From Lucinisca nassula (taxonomy: Eukaryota; Mollusca; Bivalvia; Lucinida; Lucinidae), in NCBI GenBank assembly GCA_963580285.1, contig OY757010.1, positions 221,855,234 to 221,919,233 of the forward strand: a stretch of 64,000 nucleotides of DNA, read 5' to 3'. The number at the start of each line of letters is the position of its first letter. Position 1 is the stretch's first letter. Shown here in pieces: positions 13,201 through 25,200 of this stretch. Below the pieces are notes generated by a model. It made no database searches and had not been told where the DNA came from. It was given only the letters and a program-made list of their open reading frames with translations. Made by a program: the position numbers and the translations under genes.

Positions 13201-16200
13201 CTGACCCATTACAACTGTCAGTGCTAACATAACTACAGTTGCCCCAACAAGACCTGACCCATTACAACTGTCATTGCTAACATAACTACAGTTGCGGCTC
13301 AAGAACTGATCCATTACTACTGTCAGTGCTAACATAACTACAGTTGCCCCTCAAGAACTGATCCATTACAACTGTCAGTGATAACACAACTACAGTTGCC
13401 GCTCAAGAACTGATCCATTACTACTGTCAGTGCTAACACAACTACAGTTGCCCCTCAAGAACTGATCCATTACTACTGTCAGTGATAACACAACTACAGT
13501 TGCCCCAACAAGAACTGACCCATTACTACTGTCAGTGCTAACACAACTACAGTTGCCCCCCCCCCCCACAAGAACTGACCCATTACAACTGTCAGTGATA
13601 ACATAACTACAGTAACCCCTCAAGAACTGATCCATTACTACTGTCAGTGCTAACATAACTACAGTTGCCCCCCCCCCCACAAGAACTGACCCATTACAAC
13701 TGTCAGTGCTAACATAACTACAGTTGCCCCTCAAGAACTGACCCATTACAACTGTCAGTGATAACATAACTACAGTTGCCCCTCAAGAACTGATCCATTA
13801 CTACTGTCAGTGATAACATAACTACAGTTGCCCCTCAAGAACTGATCCATTACTACTGTCAGTGCTAACATAACTACAGTTGCCCCTCAAGAACTGACTC
13901 ATTACTACTGTCAGTGATAACATAACTACAGTTGCCCCTCAAGAACTGACCCATTACAACTGTCAGTGCTAACATAACTACAGTTGCCCCTCAAGAACTG
14001 ACCCATTACAACTGTCAGTGATAACATAACTACAGTTGCCCCTCAAGAACTGACCCATTACAACTGTCAGTGATAACATAACTACAGTTGCCCCTCAAGA
14101 ACTGACCCATTACTACTGTCAGTGATAACACAACTACAGTTGCCCCAACAAGAACTGACCCATTACTATTGTCAGTGATAACACAACTACAGTTGCCCCA
14201 ACAAGAACTGACTCATTACTATTGTCAGTGATAACACAACTACAGTTGCCCCAACAAGAACTGACCCATTACTACTGTAAGTGATAACACAACTACAGTT
14301 GCCCCACAATAACTGACTCATTACTATTGTCAGTGATAACACAACTACAGTTGCCCCAACAAGAACTGACCCATTACTACTGTCAGTGATAACATAACTA
14401 CAGTTGCCCCAACAAGAACTGATCCATTACTATTGTCAGTGATAACATAACTACAGTTGCCCCAACAAGAACTGATCCATTACTATTGTCAGTGATAACA
14501 TAACTACAGTTGCCCCAACAAGAACTGATCCATTACTATTGTCAGTGATAACATAACTACAGTTGCCCCAACAAGAACTGACCCATTACTACTGTCAGTG
14601 ATAACACAACTACAGTTGCCCCAACAAGAACTGACCCATTACTATTGTCAGTGATAACATAACTACAGTTGCCCCAACAAGAACTGATCCATTACTATTG
14701 TCAGTGATAACATAACTACAGTTGCCCCAACAAGAACTGACCCATTACTACTGTCAGTGATAACACAACTACAGTTGCCCCACAAGAACTGACCCATTAC
14801 TACTGTCAGTGATAACACAACTACAGTTGCCCCAACAAGAACTGACCCATTACTACTGTCAGTGCTAACACAACTACGGTTGCCGCTCAAGAACTGACCC
14901 ATTACTACTGTCAGTGATAACACAACTACAGTTGCCCCACAAGAACTGTTCCATTACTATTGTCAGTGATAACATAACTACAGTTGCCCCAACAAGAACT
15001 GACCCATTACTATTGTCAGTGATAACATAACTACAGTTGCCCCAACAAGAACTGATCCATTACTATTGTCAGTGATAACATAACTACAGTTGCCCCAACA
15101 AGAACTGATCCATTACTATTGTCAGTGATAACATAACTACAGTTGCCCCAACAAGAACTGACCCATTACTACTGTCAGTGATAACACAACTACAGTTGCC
15201 CCACAAGAACTGATCCATTACTATTGTCAGTGATAACATAACTACAGTTGCCCCAACAAGAACTGACCCATTACTATTGTCAGTGACAACATAACTACAG
15301 TTGCCCCAACAAGAACTGATCCATTACTATTGTCAGTGATAACATAACTACAGTTGCCCCTCAAGAACTGACCCATTACTATTGTCAGTGATAACATAAC
15401 TACAGTTGCCCCTCAAGAACTGACCCATTACTACCGTCAGTGATAACACAACTACAGTTGACCCACAAGAACTGATCCATTACTACCGTCAGTGATAACA
15501 CAACTACAGTTGACCCAACAAGAACTGACCCATTACTACTGTCAGTGCAAGTTTTCTGAAGGAACAATACACGTTTAACAATGCTGACTGACTGTCAGAG
15601 TAGAATCAAACCAAACAGATAGCAGCCTGATCTATGTCTACACTGTTTGCTCAGCCACTTTGATCAGCATGATTCGTGTTACTAATCACCAGTGAATAGT
15701 TTGAACCAAACCATACTGCTCATGTACACACAATTGATATAAGACTTGTGAGCTCTTCAGACAACTACAGCAAGCTGCATTAAATTACCTGTAAAACACT
15801 TTTACTATAGCAAATGGAAATTCTCTTGATAATGAGGTATTTGATTTTCTGTCTGCAATATTGTAGAAGTGCTTTTAACCCTTGTCCTGCTGAACCCGGA
15901 TATGCCTTATTTTCCAAACAATGAAGATCCAGATCAGATGGCTTCTGACGAAGCCATCTGATCAGGATCTACATTGTTTGCCATTCAGATTGTGAATTTG
16001 TTGCAATAATTTGCATCAAGTAATCTGATTGGTTGATAATCGGTAGTGGGTGTGGCATATATGAATATTCAGCAGAACAAGGGTTAACAATCCATGATAC
16101 AATAACGTGTATGTGCCAGGCATGTTTTATTTTTAACCCTTAACCTGCTGAATATTTATATATGCCACACCCACTACCGATTATCAACCAATCAGATTAC

Positions 16201-19200
16201 TTGATGCAAATTATTGCAACACATTTATAATCTGAATGGCAAACAATGTAGATCTTGATCAGATGGCTTCTGATGAAGCCATCTGATCTGGATTTACATT
16301 GTTTCAAAGATAAAGCATATCCGGGATTAGCAGGACAAGGGTTAAATTTAATGAGAAACACATCGCTTACCTGTTTATGTCAATACATGTATTTTGCTAA
16401 AATCAGAAACCTGTGGTATTAAGCCAAGAAACTTGCCTGACACTGAGTGTATACAGTATATGATACCCTAATGTTCCAAAGTATTGAGACAGGCAGGCCT
16501 AAGCCTGCTCCTTCAGTCTGATCTGGGTCTGCACTGTTTGCTTAGGTCTGTCTGTCCCTATACTTAGGATCATTATGGTAATGATCATTTATTTATTGCA
16601 AATGTGGTAAATATTTTTGCTGAAACAAAATGTGAAGGCTACTCATGTTTTTCCAGCAAAAATAACAGAATATTCAATATTGTACTAGAACAGTTATACC
16701 ACCCCCGCTTATTGGGGCTTGGAGAAATAGATTGCACTGCATGGTGCTTCAACGCAGAGCTGACAGTGACCACACATGAGTACTGAGTGAATGAGTGTTT
16801 GAGTTTTATGTCCCACCAACAGCTAAGGTCATACGGAGACGGGACCTCGGTTTAAAGACTCATCCAAAAGTCTGGAGAAGCCCAGGATCGATCCTGCGAC
16901 CCCTGGTTTACAAGGCGAGTAGCGTAACCACTACACCACTGAGGCTTCTCACATGAGTACTGGTAATCCACTTAGAAAGACTAAGCCTGCCCAGGCAAAG
17001 CGGTGCGAGTCAGATTGTCCAATGCATATAAACCTTCTGGTTTCATTGGGCAGCAGGCTTGAGATGTCAGTTCACCTCAATGTTGGGTAAAAGTCCCACA
17101 AAATTGAAAGCAACATCTTCAAAATGGCCTAAATGGTGTTGATGGGGATGTTAAACCCCAATTCAAACAAACAAAAGAACAGTTAACAAATTGACCAATT
17201 ACCAGCTTGTTAACCTAATGTTGCTTTGCCAAGCTCTTTTTATACAAAGGTCAGGATGCAGAGAAATGTTCACTATACATGTCATTTAAAGCCAGTTAAA
17301 AATGTATAGAGTATTGGTATATACATTTTGCGAACAAGCTTCCTGTTCTATTATATCTATAACCATGTAATATAGAACAACATTGTGAATTTTCCCCAAA
17401 CTTTCAATGATTGAGGTTTAATTGATCATTGCAATGACCTACTGTATTTACCCTATGAATTTGGAGAGATAGACAAGGGCGAACATTGTAGACCCAGATG
17501 AGACACTGTTGAATATGGTGTTTCATCAGAGTCTACACTGTTTGCCACTCATCCAGATATTTTAAGACACGACATCAGGTAATAAATTGTACTTGTTCAA
17601 ATTTTAGAACAAGTGTGATAAGGAGTTTTCTTGCACACCAGACAAGGAAATCTGTGATTTTACCCTGGGATAGAAATTTATGTTCTGACCCTGGGGTTCC
17701 GACCCCAAATCGAATATAATCGCGTGTTTGATAAATGCACTGGTTGATAACAACCTCATGCGCGGCGTCATCATGCGTGACGTCACTAAACATTCCTGTT
17801 GTGTCATCACAAAATGGCGGACGTCGGTAACCGAAGTGACAGCAGCATTAAAATTCGAAATAGAAATGGAAGGTATGCAAGAAAAAGAATCCAATATGGG
17901 TGTGAGGGGTGGATAGAAAAATCTGTCCCTCGGGATCACTGTCCGGCATCACTCGGCAAGCCTCGTGATGCCGGACAGTGTCCCTCGGGACGGATTTTTC
18001 AATCCACCCCTCACACCCATATAAGATTCTTATAGTCTGAATACATAGGGTAAATACTGCACCAGAAAATGTTAGCTAATACTTACTGTGGTATAATAGA
18101 TTCAGCATTCTGAGGTAAAGGAGGCTTGGGAGGAGGTGAAGGGGAAGGCTGGCGGAAATCAAATTTGTTGTGATTGGTCAAGGTCATGCTATCTGATGAC
18201 TTTGATCCGTGAAGCGATGTGTTGTCATAGAGACCAAGGTCACTGGTTTGTTGCAGGATTTCTCTTTCTCTAGGCGTGAGAGGAATATCTGGGAGGGAAC
18301 TACGCTTAGGGCTGGAAGAGATAACTACATGTAAGCAACATATAGAGATAATGATTCTTCAGACATTGTGTGTTCAGCAAAGGCTCACAATGGACTGCCT
18401 ACCCAGTCAGTCACAATGCAGTCTGTCCTGTCTGCATGAGAAACCTTTGAGTCAACAGGCATTCATATAGTAAAAACATGGTTAGTGTCTTTAATTATAA
18501 AATATAATCCATGAGCCTGAGACAATTTCATAGGGGCGAGCTTCACCCCTATAAAACTGTCACGGCGAACCGATAATAATAAAATACAATCTGTGAGCCT
18601 TAGACAATTTCATAGGGGCAAGCTTTAGCTCGCCCCTATGAAATTGTCTAAGGCTCACCGATTATATTTTATTATTAAAGACACTAACCATGTATTTAGT
18701 TTATACCGCAATTCAAAACAATCAAGGGGTTTTGCATTAAGTAAGCAAATTTAAGCAAAAAAGACAGCAGACAGTGTGGCATGTTAAACGACATTCAGTG
18801 TCATGGCGCGCACATGTTGTATAATGTGACGTCAACGAGTGCAAAGTTTCTGACGTCACTGCGCCACAAAGACGTAGGAAACAACATGGATGCTCGAATA
18901 AAAGTTTCTCAGCGCTTTACACTCTGTATGAAAATCTGCAAATACATGATTTATTTTAGCTTTAGAAATTCTTTTCGAGGTTGAGACCTAACTGCAGTAG
19001 CAGTGCGCAGTTATTCCAACAGCCCATTCAAACCAGGAAAGGCCGAGAAGGTAAGAATTTAGCTGAAATTTCTGAAAATCTGTTCAAATACATATTGCAA
19101 AGATTTGAACTTGCAGTTTCATTGTTTTCTCGCGTATAAAAGGTTGCATGTTATTGTTTACACTTGTAAATTAGTGACCTGAAAAGTAGGTCCGTTCTAT

Positions 19201-22200
19201 AAACAGCCACTAGACGTATTATAGGTCAGTAGAAGGTATTATAGGTCTATTACAGCGTGCAGTTATTCGACCCCCTTTACTAGGTTACTAGAATGCCTGA
19301 TTGCGGTATAAATAGCATACAGCCACAACTCTGATACAGCCACAGCTCTGATCACACTATACAGCCAGAAATACAGACAAACCAATGCCCACTGACCCAA
19401 GCCACCTAAATTTGTACTGGGTGCTTGTTATTTTGGTTTTAATAAAAATGCCTATTAACCCTTATCTTGCTGTTCGCGACAACCCCTATCTTTGCAAACA
19501 GTGCAGATCCAGATCAGATGGCTTCTGAAGAAGCCATCTGATCTGGATCTACACTGTTTGGCATTCAGTTTATGAATTTGTAGAAATAAATTACATCAAG
19601 AAATTTGATTGGTTCAAAGTCAGAAATGGGTGTGGCTTATCTGAATATTCAGCAAGAGAAGGGTTAACTTAACAAACAAAAAAAAAAATCTATATTTTTG
19701 GCAGTTTGGGCACTGAATGCAAAATGCATAGTACTGTAAAAATCCTAAAAATTCAGCCACCTTGAGGACTTACTGTAATTCTCCTAAAATTTTAACAAAT
19801 TTTTTTCATGATCCAGCAAAGAGTCCAAAAAGTGCAGGCAGAATGGCAAGAAGTGAAGACCCTGATCCGACTGCTCCTTTGATCTGGGTCTGTACTGTTT
19901 GCTTAGGCCTATCTGTCCTAATACTTAGGATCATTACAGTATAGTATCCCTGACAGACTCATCAGAGTCCTTGCTATGCAACACATGTCTACAGACACAA
20001 TAACTTGTGGCAGTTGATATTAACATGGTACATACAGAGAACTTCGATTTCATCTTATAACCAAAGTATTTGTTTCTTAACAATTTGCAACTGAAAAGAA
20101 TTCCAATTTGTACTACTATATTAGGAAATTAACCCTTATCCCGCTGTATAATTATGTTAGCCACACCCATTTCTGACTTTGAACCAATCAGATTACTTGA
20201 TGTAATTGATTGCTGCAAATTCACAAACTGAATGTCAAACAGTGTAGATCCAGATCAGATGGCTTCTGAAGAAGCCATCTGATCTGGATTAAAATGTTGG
20301 CGAAGGTAGGGCTCATTGTGAACAGCAGAATAAGGGTTAAAGTCTTTTGGCCTTCATTCCAAGAAACAATGCTGTGTTAGAATAACCCAGCAAGGCAAAC
20401 ATTAGCTTCTTGGAGTATTAAATGCAATATTCTTGAATTCTTTAATATCTCTTTCGAATACCCTAATTAAAATACATCTCATCTTCAGCGTAGCATTGCT
20501 GTCAATGCCACTGTGATAATAATAAGTTTTGTTCTTATATGGAATGTCTGTATAAAGAGAGTTGACTATACTGTTATAATGTGGCCACAAAGCATTTGAT
20601 AACTCTTCAAATATTACATAAACCACCTCCTTATAACATGGTTTATTATAACATGGTTTTGGATATAACATGGTCTAAAGATTGATAAAAAATATATAGA
20701 TTGCAAAGAAAATGACGGTAAACAGACATTTTCTATATAATCTACACATTTTTTGAATGGGAACACCTGGCAGATTTTTCTGCCATTTTTCAAAGGGAGA
20801 CAACTTTCGGGACTACCCATTATTTCTATATGCCCTGTCCCACTCAAAAAGGGGTCTACTCTTAAAGGAAAGAATTTGCTCTCCAGGAGCAAATTCTTTC
20901 CATTTAGAGTTGAGAAGCCTCCGTGGTGTAGTGGTACCACTACTCGCCTTGTAAACCAGGGGTCGCAGGATCGATTCCGGGCTTCTCCAGACTTTTGGAT
21001 GAGTCTTTAAACCGAGGTCCCATCTCTGTATGACCTTAGCTGTTGGTGGGACGTAAAACTCAAACACTCACTCACTCATTTAGAGTTGACCTCTATTGAT
21101 ATGGAAGACAAAAATACTTTTGCAAGAGTTGCCACCCCTGAAAGTGTATCCATTCCCCTCAATTAACAAGGTTTCAGCTTTGAACCCGAATGATAGGGTT
21201 ATAAGGTTAGTGTGTAGTAACAATGAATAAGTATCTGATACCAGGTACCATGCATCATATAGATGACTTTACGACGCCATCAGTTGCTAAGGAAAAGCGA
21301 TCCCATAATGCAGTGTTCTCGCGCATGCGCAAAGTACGTAGGGCAAAAAAATGTTAAACTATTGTTAGAAAAGCAGTTATCCCTGAGGCTAGTCGTATGT
21401 TTTACATCCCACAAAAAACTAAGGTCGTACGGAGATGGGACCTCGGTTTAAAGACTCACCCGAAAGACTGGAGAAGCAAAGGATCAAACCCACGAATGCT
21501 GGTTTATAAGGCGATTAGCATAACCACTACACCACAGAAGCTTCTATCTGTCATAATTTATCGGGTGTATTTGAAACAGATATACAATGCTGTCCAGGCT
21601 GCACAAACCGCTATATCAGAAAGGAAATGTAATAAAATGTTTCCGTCGTCCACTTTGAACAAGTACAAATATGAAAGATGGGTAAAGAAGATCAATCATG
21701 TGACAATGTCGGGACAGAAAAATTCTAGATCAGACGGATTATGAGAACAGTGTTCATTTTAGCTTAGGTACGTAACTGTACGAAGTTTTTAGACCCCACC
21801 CACTCGACCCGCATAATAAATCTTACTTAACCAACCGTCCCAGAAAATCAACCTGTCATGTTTGAGTATTGAATTTCTTTCTGACATTCCCACATGCCAT
21901 AGCATGCCATCTTGTACTACATATCACCAAGCATTTTTTTTTCTCACCTACCACACATTTTTTGTCACCTATCCCAGCTATGTGGTACTGGTACAGAAAT
22001 AATTCTGTCTGTCATACCGTATCCAGTATGCAAAAGTTAATCCTTACAAGATTTATATGCTAGACATGATGCTTGCAAAAAACTCCCCATTATTTGTCAG
22101 TTTCTTGACCCTTGAAATAGATTTCTCTATGCGCAAACCAAGGATACCCAAAATTCAGACCAACTACACTCTCAATCTCTCTCCTCGGGTCTTGACTGCT

Positions 22201-25200
22201 ACATTAACATTCACAATGGGGCATTTAATGCAGGTGTATACTTTACACTCTGGTTGTTGCGGGCTGAAAGCCTACAGAAATCACTTTGAATAGCAGTAGC
22301 TATTTTGAGCCTGCACAGAGTATGACTTACCCAGCACAGAGGGGGTGAGGATCCAGTTATTGACGTGATCCGAAGAACACAGTTAATAAAGCCAGCAAAT
22401 GACATTACCAAAGAAGGTTCAGACACTTAATTAGGTACACATAAACATAACCCACCTCAACAGTTGTCAACCGACCAACACAGTCGCATCAGATTTGCTC
22501 GATTTTGATGATAGATCCCGTCTCGTTCTACATTAATTTGTTGTATAAAGAGTATTTGCGTTAAACTGTTTCCCGTAATGACTCATTTTTTCAGCAAAAT
22601 TGACACAAATACAGTGCAGCTTCACTTCGCTCTTGTGACTTTTTGGCCTACAAAAACTGTGCATGCGCGTAAATCGGCTTGGCGTTGCCAGGAAGTGAGA
22701 GTGCCTAAAGTCATCTATATGTTGACGATATATACTGATTTTTTTGGTTTGTTTTTTTGCAGAATAGGTACATATAAATGGAATCATCAGTCCTAGCAAC
22801 AGACAAGGTTGGTATTTTGTGACATGGTTGGTATTTTGTGATAACTGAAGGATAGTTTTTGTCCATTCTCCATAGAAACCTATGTTGTGGGTATTCATTA
22901 GAACCACCTTGACGAGGTAATTCAAATGAATACCAACAACACAGGTTTATATGGAGAAATAAGAAATATCACAAAAATACACACCTATAGCCAGTTGTTC
23001 AAAGCATTGTTAGCTTAACGAGCTCATTAGTGGTCATATTGTCAACTGTTCTAGCAAGTTTAAAAAATTCAAAATTTTGGTATTTTTGCTGAAAAAATGT
23101 GACCAGCTTTTGCGAATGCAAAAGCTGCTCACATTTTTTCAGCAAAAAATATTAGCTTATTTGCCATAATAAATGATCAAAGTTTTAAAGATACGTTAAC
23201 TAACGACATCGTTGGTTTTGAACAACTGGACCTTTATCTGTGACTATGATCAGCTTATTGTCAACTCGTATTCTATGAACTGGAGACAATTATCCTGGAA
23301 TTATTATCAAGTGCATATTAACAGGCATCTTGGGGATTATTTTAGAATTTGTTATGGATACTTGTTAGAACTTCCTCATTGTCTGATAGGAAAGAAGGAA
23401 AATTATCTCTTAACTAATCATATGATACATCATTATCTTAAGCTATTATTGTGCTCTCGACATTGTGATGTAAAATAAACAGACTACAGTAGAACTTCGA
23501 TGGCTCGAACAACGATGGCTCGTTTACAATGGATGAGTCGAACCCATTCTGGGGCCCCTAGCGAAATCCTCCACATAAGAAATAGTGGGAGATAATTAAG
23601 GAGGTTTTTGTCTTTTATCTTGCAAATGTATGTTGTGCGTACTCATTAGAATCGCCTCAATGAGGCGATTCTAATGTGTACACTCAGCATACAAATTCAT
23701 TATAGAACACCCAAAAGATGTCTAAAAATATCTCGTTATGCCTCATGACAGTAATCTCAGTGGCTCAAACTACCCCTGTCTCGAACCGATTTTCGAGGTC
23801 CCAAAGGTGTTCGAGCCATTGAAGTTTGACTGTACATGTTGATGTGGTGAATAATGTCCCCCTTTATATCTTAGTGTACCATATTCTTTTGAAGGTATGA
23901 CCATGGTTAACCCTTGTCTTGCTGAATATTCATTTAAGCCACACCCATTTCTGTTTATCAACCAATCAAATTACTTGATGTAATTTATTGCTACAAATTC
24001 ATAAACTGAATGCCAAACAGTGTAGATCCTAATCAGATGGCTTCTTCAGAAGCCATCTGATCTGGATCTACACTGTTTGCAAAGATAGGGGTTGTCGTGA
24101 ACAGCAAGATAAGGGTTAAATTTTTTGGTTAAGGTGTGACAAACGGACTGAGAAGGTGATTACTATAGGGAACCCATACTACTATGTGGGGCTCTAATTA
24201 AGAAGGGAAGAAACTCCATAAATGCTGTTGATTTGTTTGATTTGAGGTTTAAAGTCCCTGTCAACAGTGTATAGGTCATTTTGGAGATAATGCTTCCAAT
24301 CTAAATGTGGGACTTTTACCTGACACTGAGATGAAATTACATCTCAAGCCCTGTCGCCTGATGACACCAATCGTGTTTATATAAGCAAGGACAGTCCAAC
24401 TCACACTGCTTTGTCAGAGCAGGCTTAGATCCTCTTAAGCGGTTTACCAGTACTTGTGTGCGGTTGGAAAATGCTGTTGACAGGGTTATGGTTTTTGCAT
24501 TCTGTGATTCCCCTCATGGCCACCTATCGGTGCATCAAGTTCCACTAAATTTCCTTTAATACCAAGGGAAGTAACTCTATAAAGACTGTTGACACAGATA
24601 TGGTTCTTGCATTCTGGGATACTCCTCATGGCCCCCTATCAGTGTATCATGTTTCACTAAATTTCCTTTAAAACATTTAGAGATATGCCCTGAACAAACT
24701 TAATATTGCAAAAGTTAACAAGAGCACTGCAAGCGGCGCCATGCTCATCTGTTTTTCCATGTCAAATAGACAAATCCGTGAAATTGCATCATAGAGTTAT
24801 TGAACTTATACAAAATATAGCCTTTTTGATAATACAGATGTGTCAAGTTCCATGAGGCTGAGCCATATGGTCAAAGTTAAAGTTTTTTGGTTAATTTTTC
24901 GAAAAATAGGTCAAAGTTCAAAGGTCAAGGTCACAGTTCAAAAAGCGTGGTATGACTGAAAAGGTCTTGTCCCAAGGAACATTCATGTGAAGTTGGAAGG
25001 CTCTGTTGTGAATAGTATTGAAATAAGAGACAAAAACAATTTAAAAAAAACGGAGAGAAAAGGGGAGATAATTCAATCAAATTGCAAGATGGAGTTATAA
25101 AACTTGTAGGGAATGTAGCTCTTGTGATGGTGAGTATGTGTATGAAGTTTCATGAAGGTAGGCCAAATACTTTTGGAAATATGGTCAAGGTTAAGGTTTT

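Larger units (their letters stand above)
16595..17235. mobile_element. MITE M1 split by a nested SINE pair
   Basis: The left part is 16595-16696 and the right part 17176-17235 (caccattaccagcttgtt-like arm). The insert is flanked by a 10-bp duplication, agaacagtta, at 16687-16696 and 17176-17185. Confidence 0.75.

Noticed and set aside
13390..13767. 125-codon minus-strand frame
   Set aside because: Translation of the 52-bp minisatellite; no independent evidence of coding.
12532..15549. Regular repeats that might suggest a CRISPR array
   Set aside because: The whole 52-base unit repeats with no unique spacers, and the context is a eukaryotic intron. The same reasoning applies to the 44-bp and 63-bp arrays.
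22533..22925. 130-codon minus-strand frame
   Set aside because: No recognisable motif, overlaps an opposing frame and the M10 hairpin; judged to be chance.
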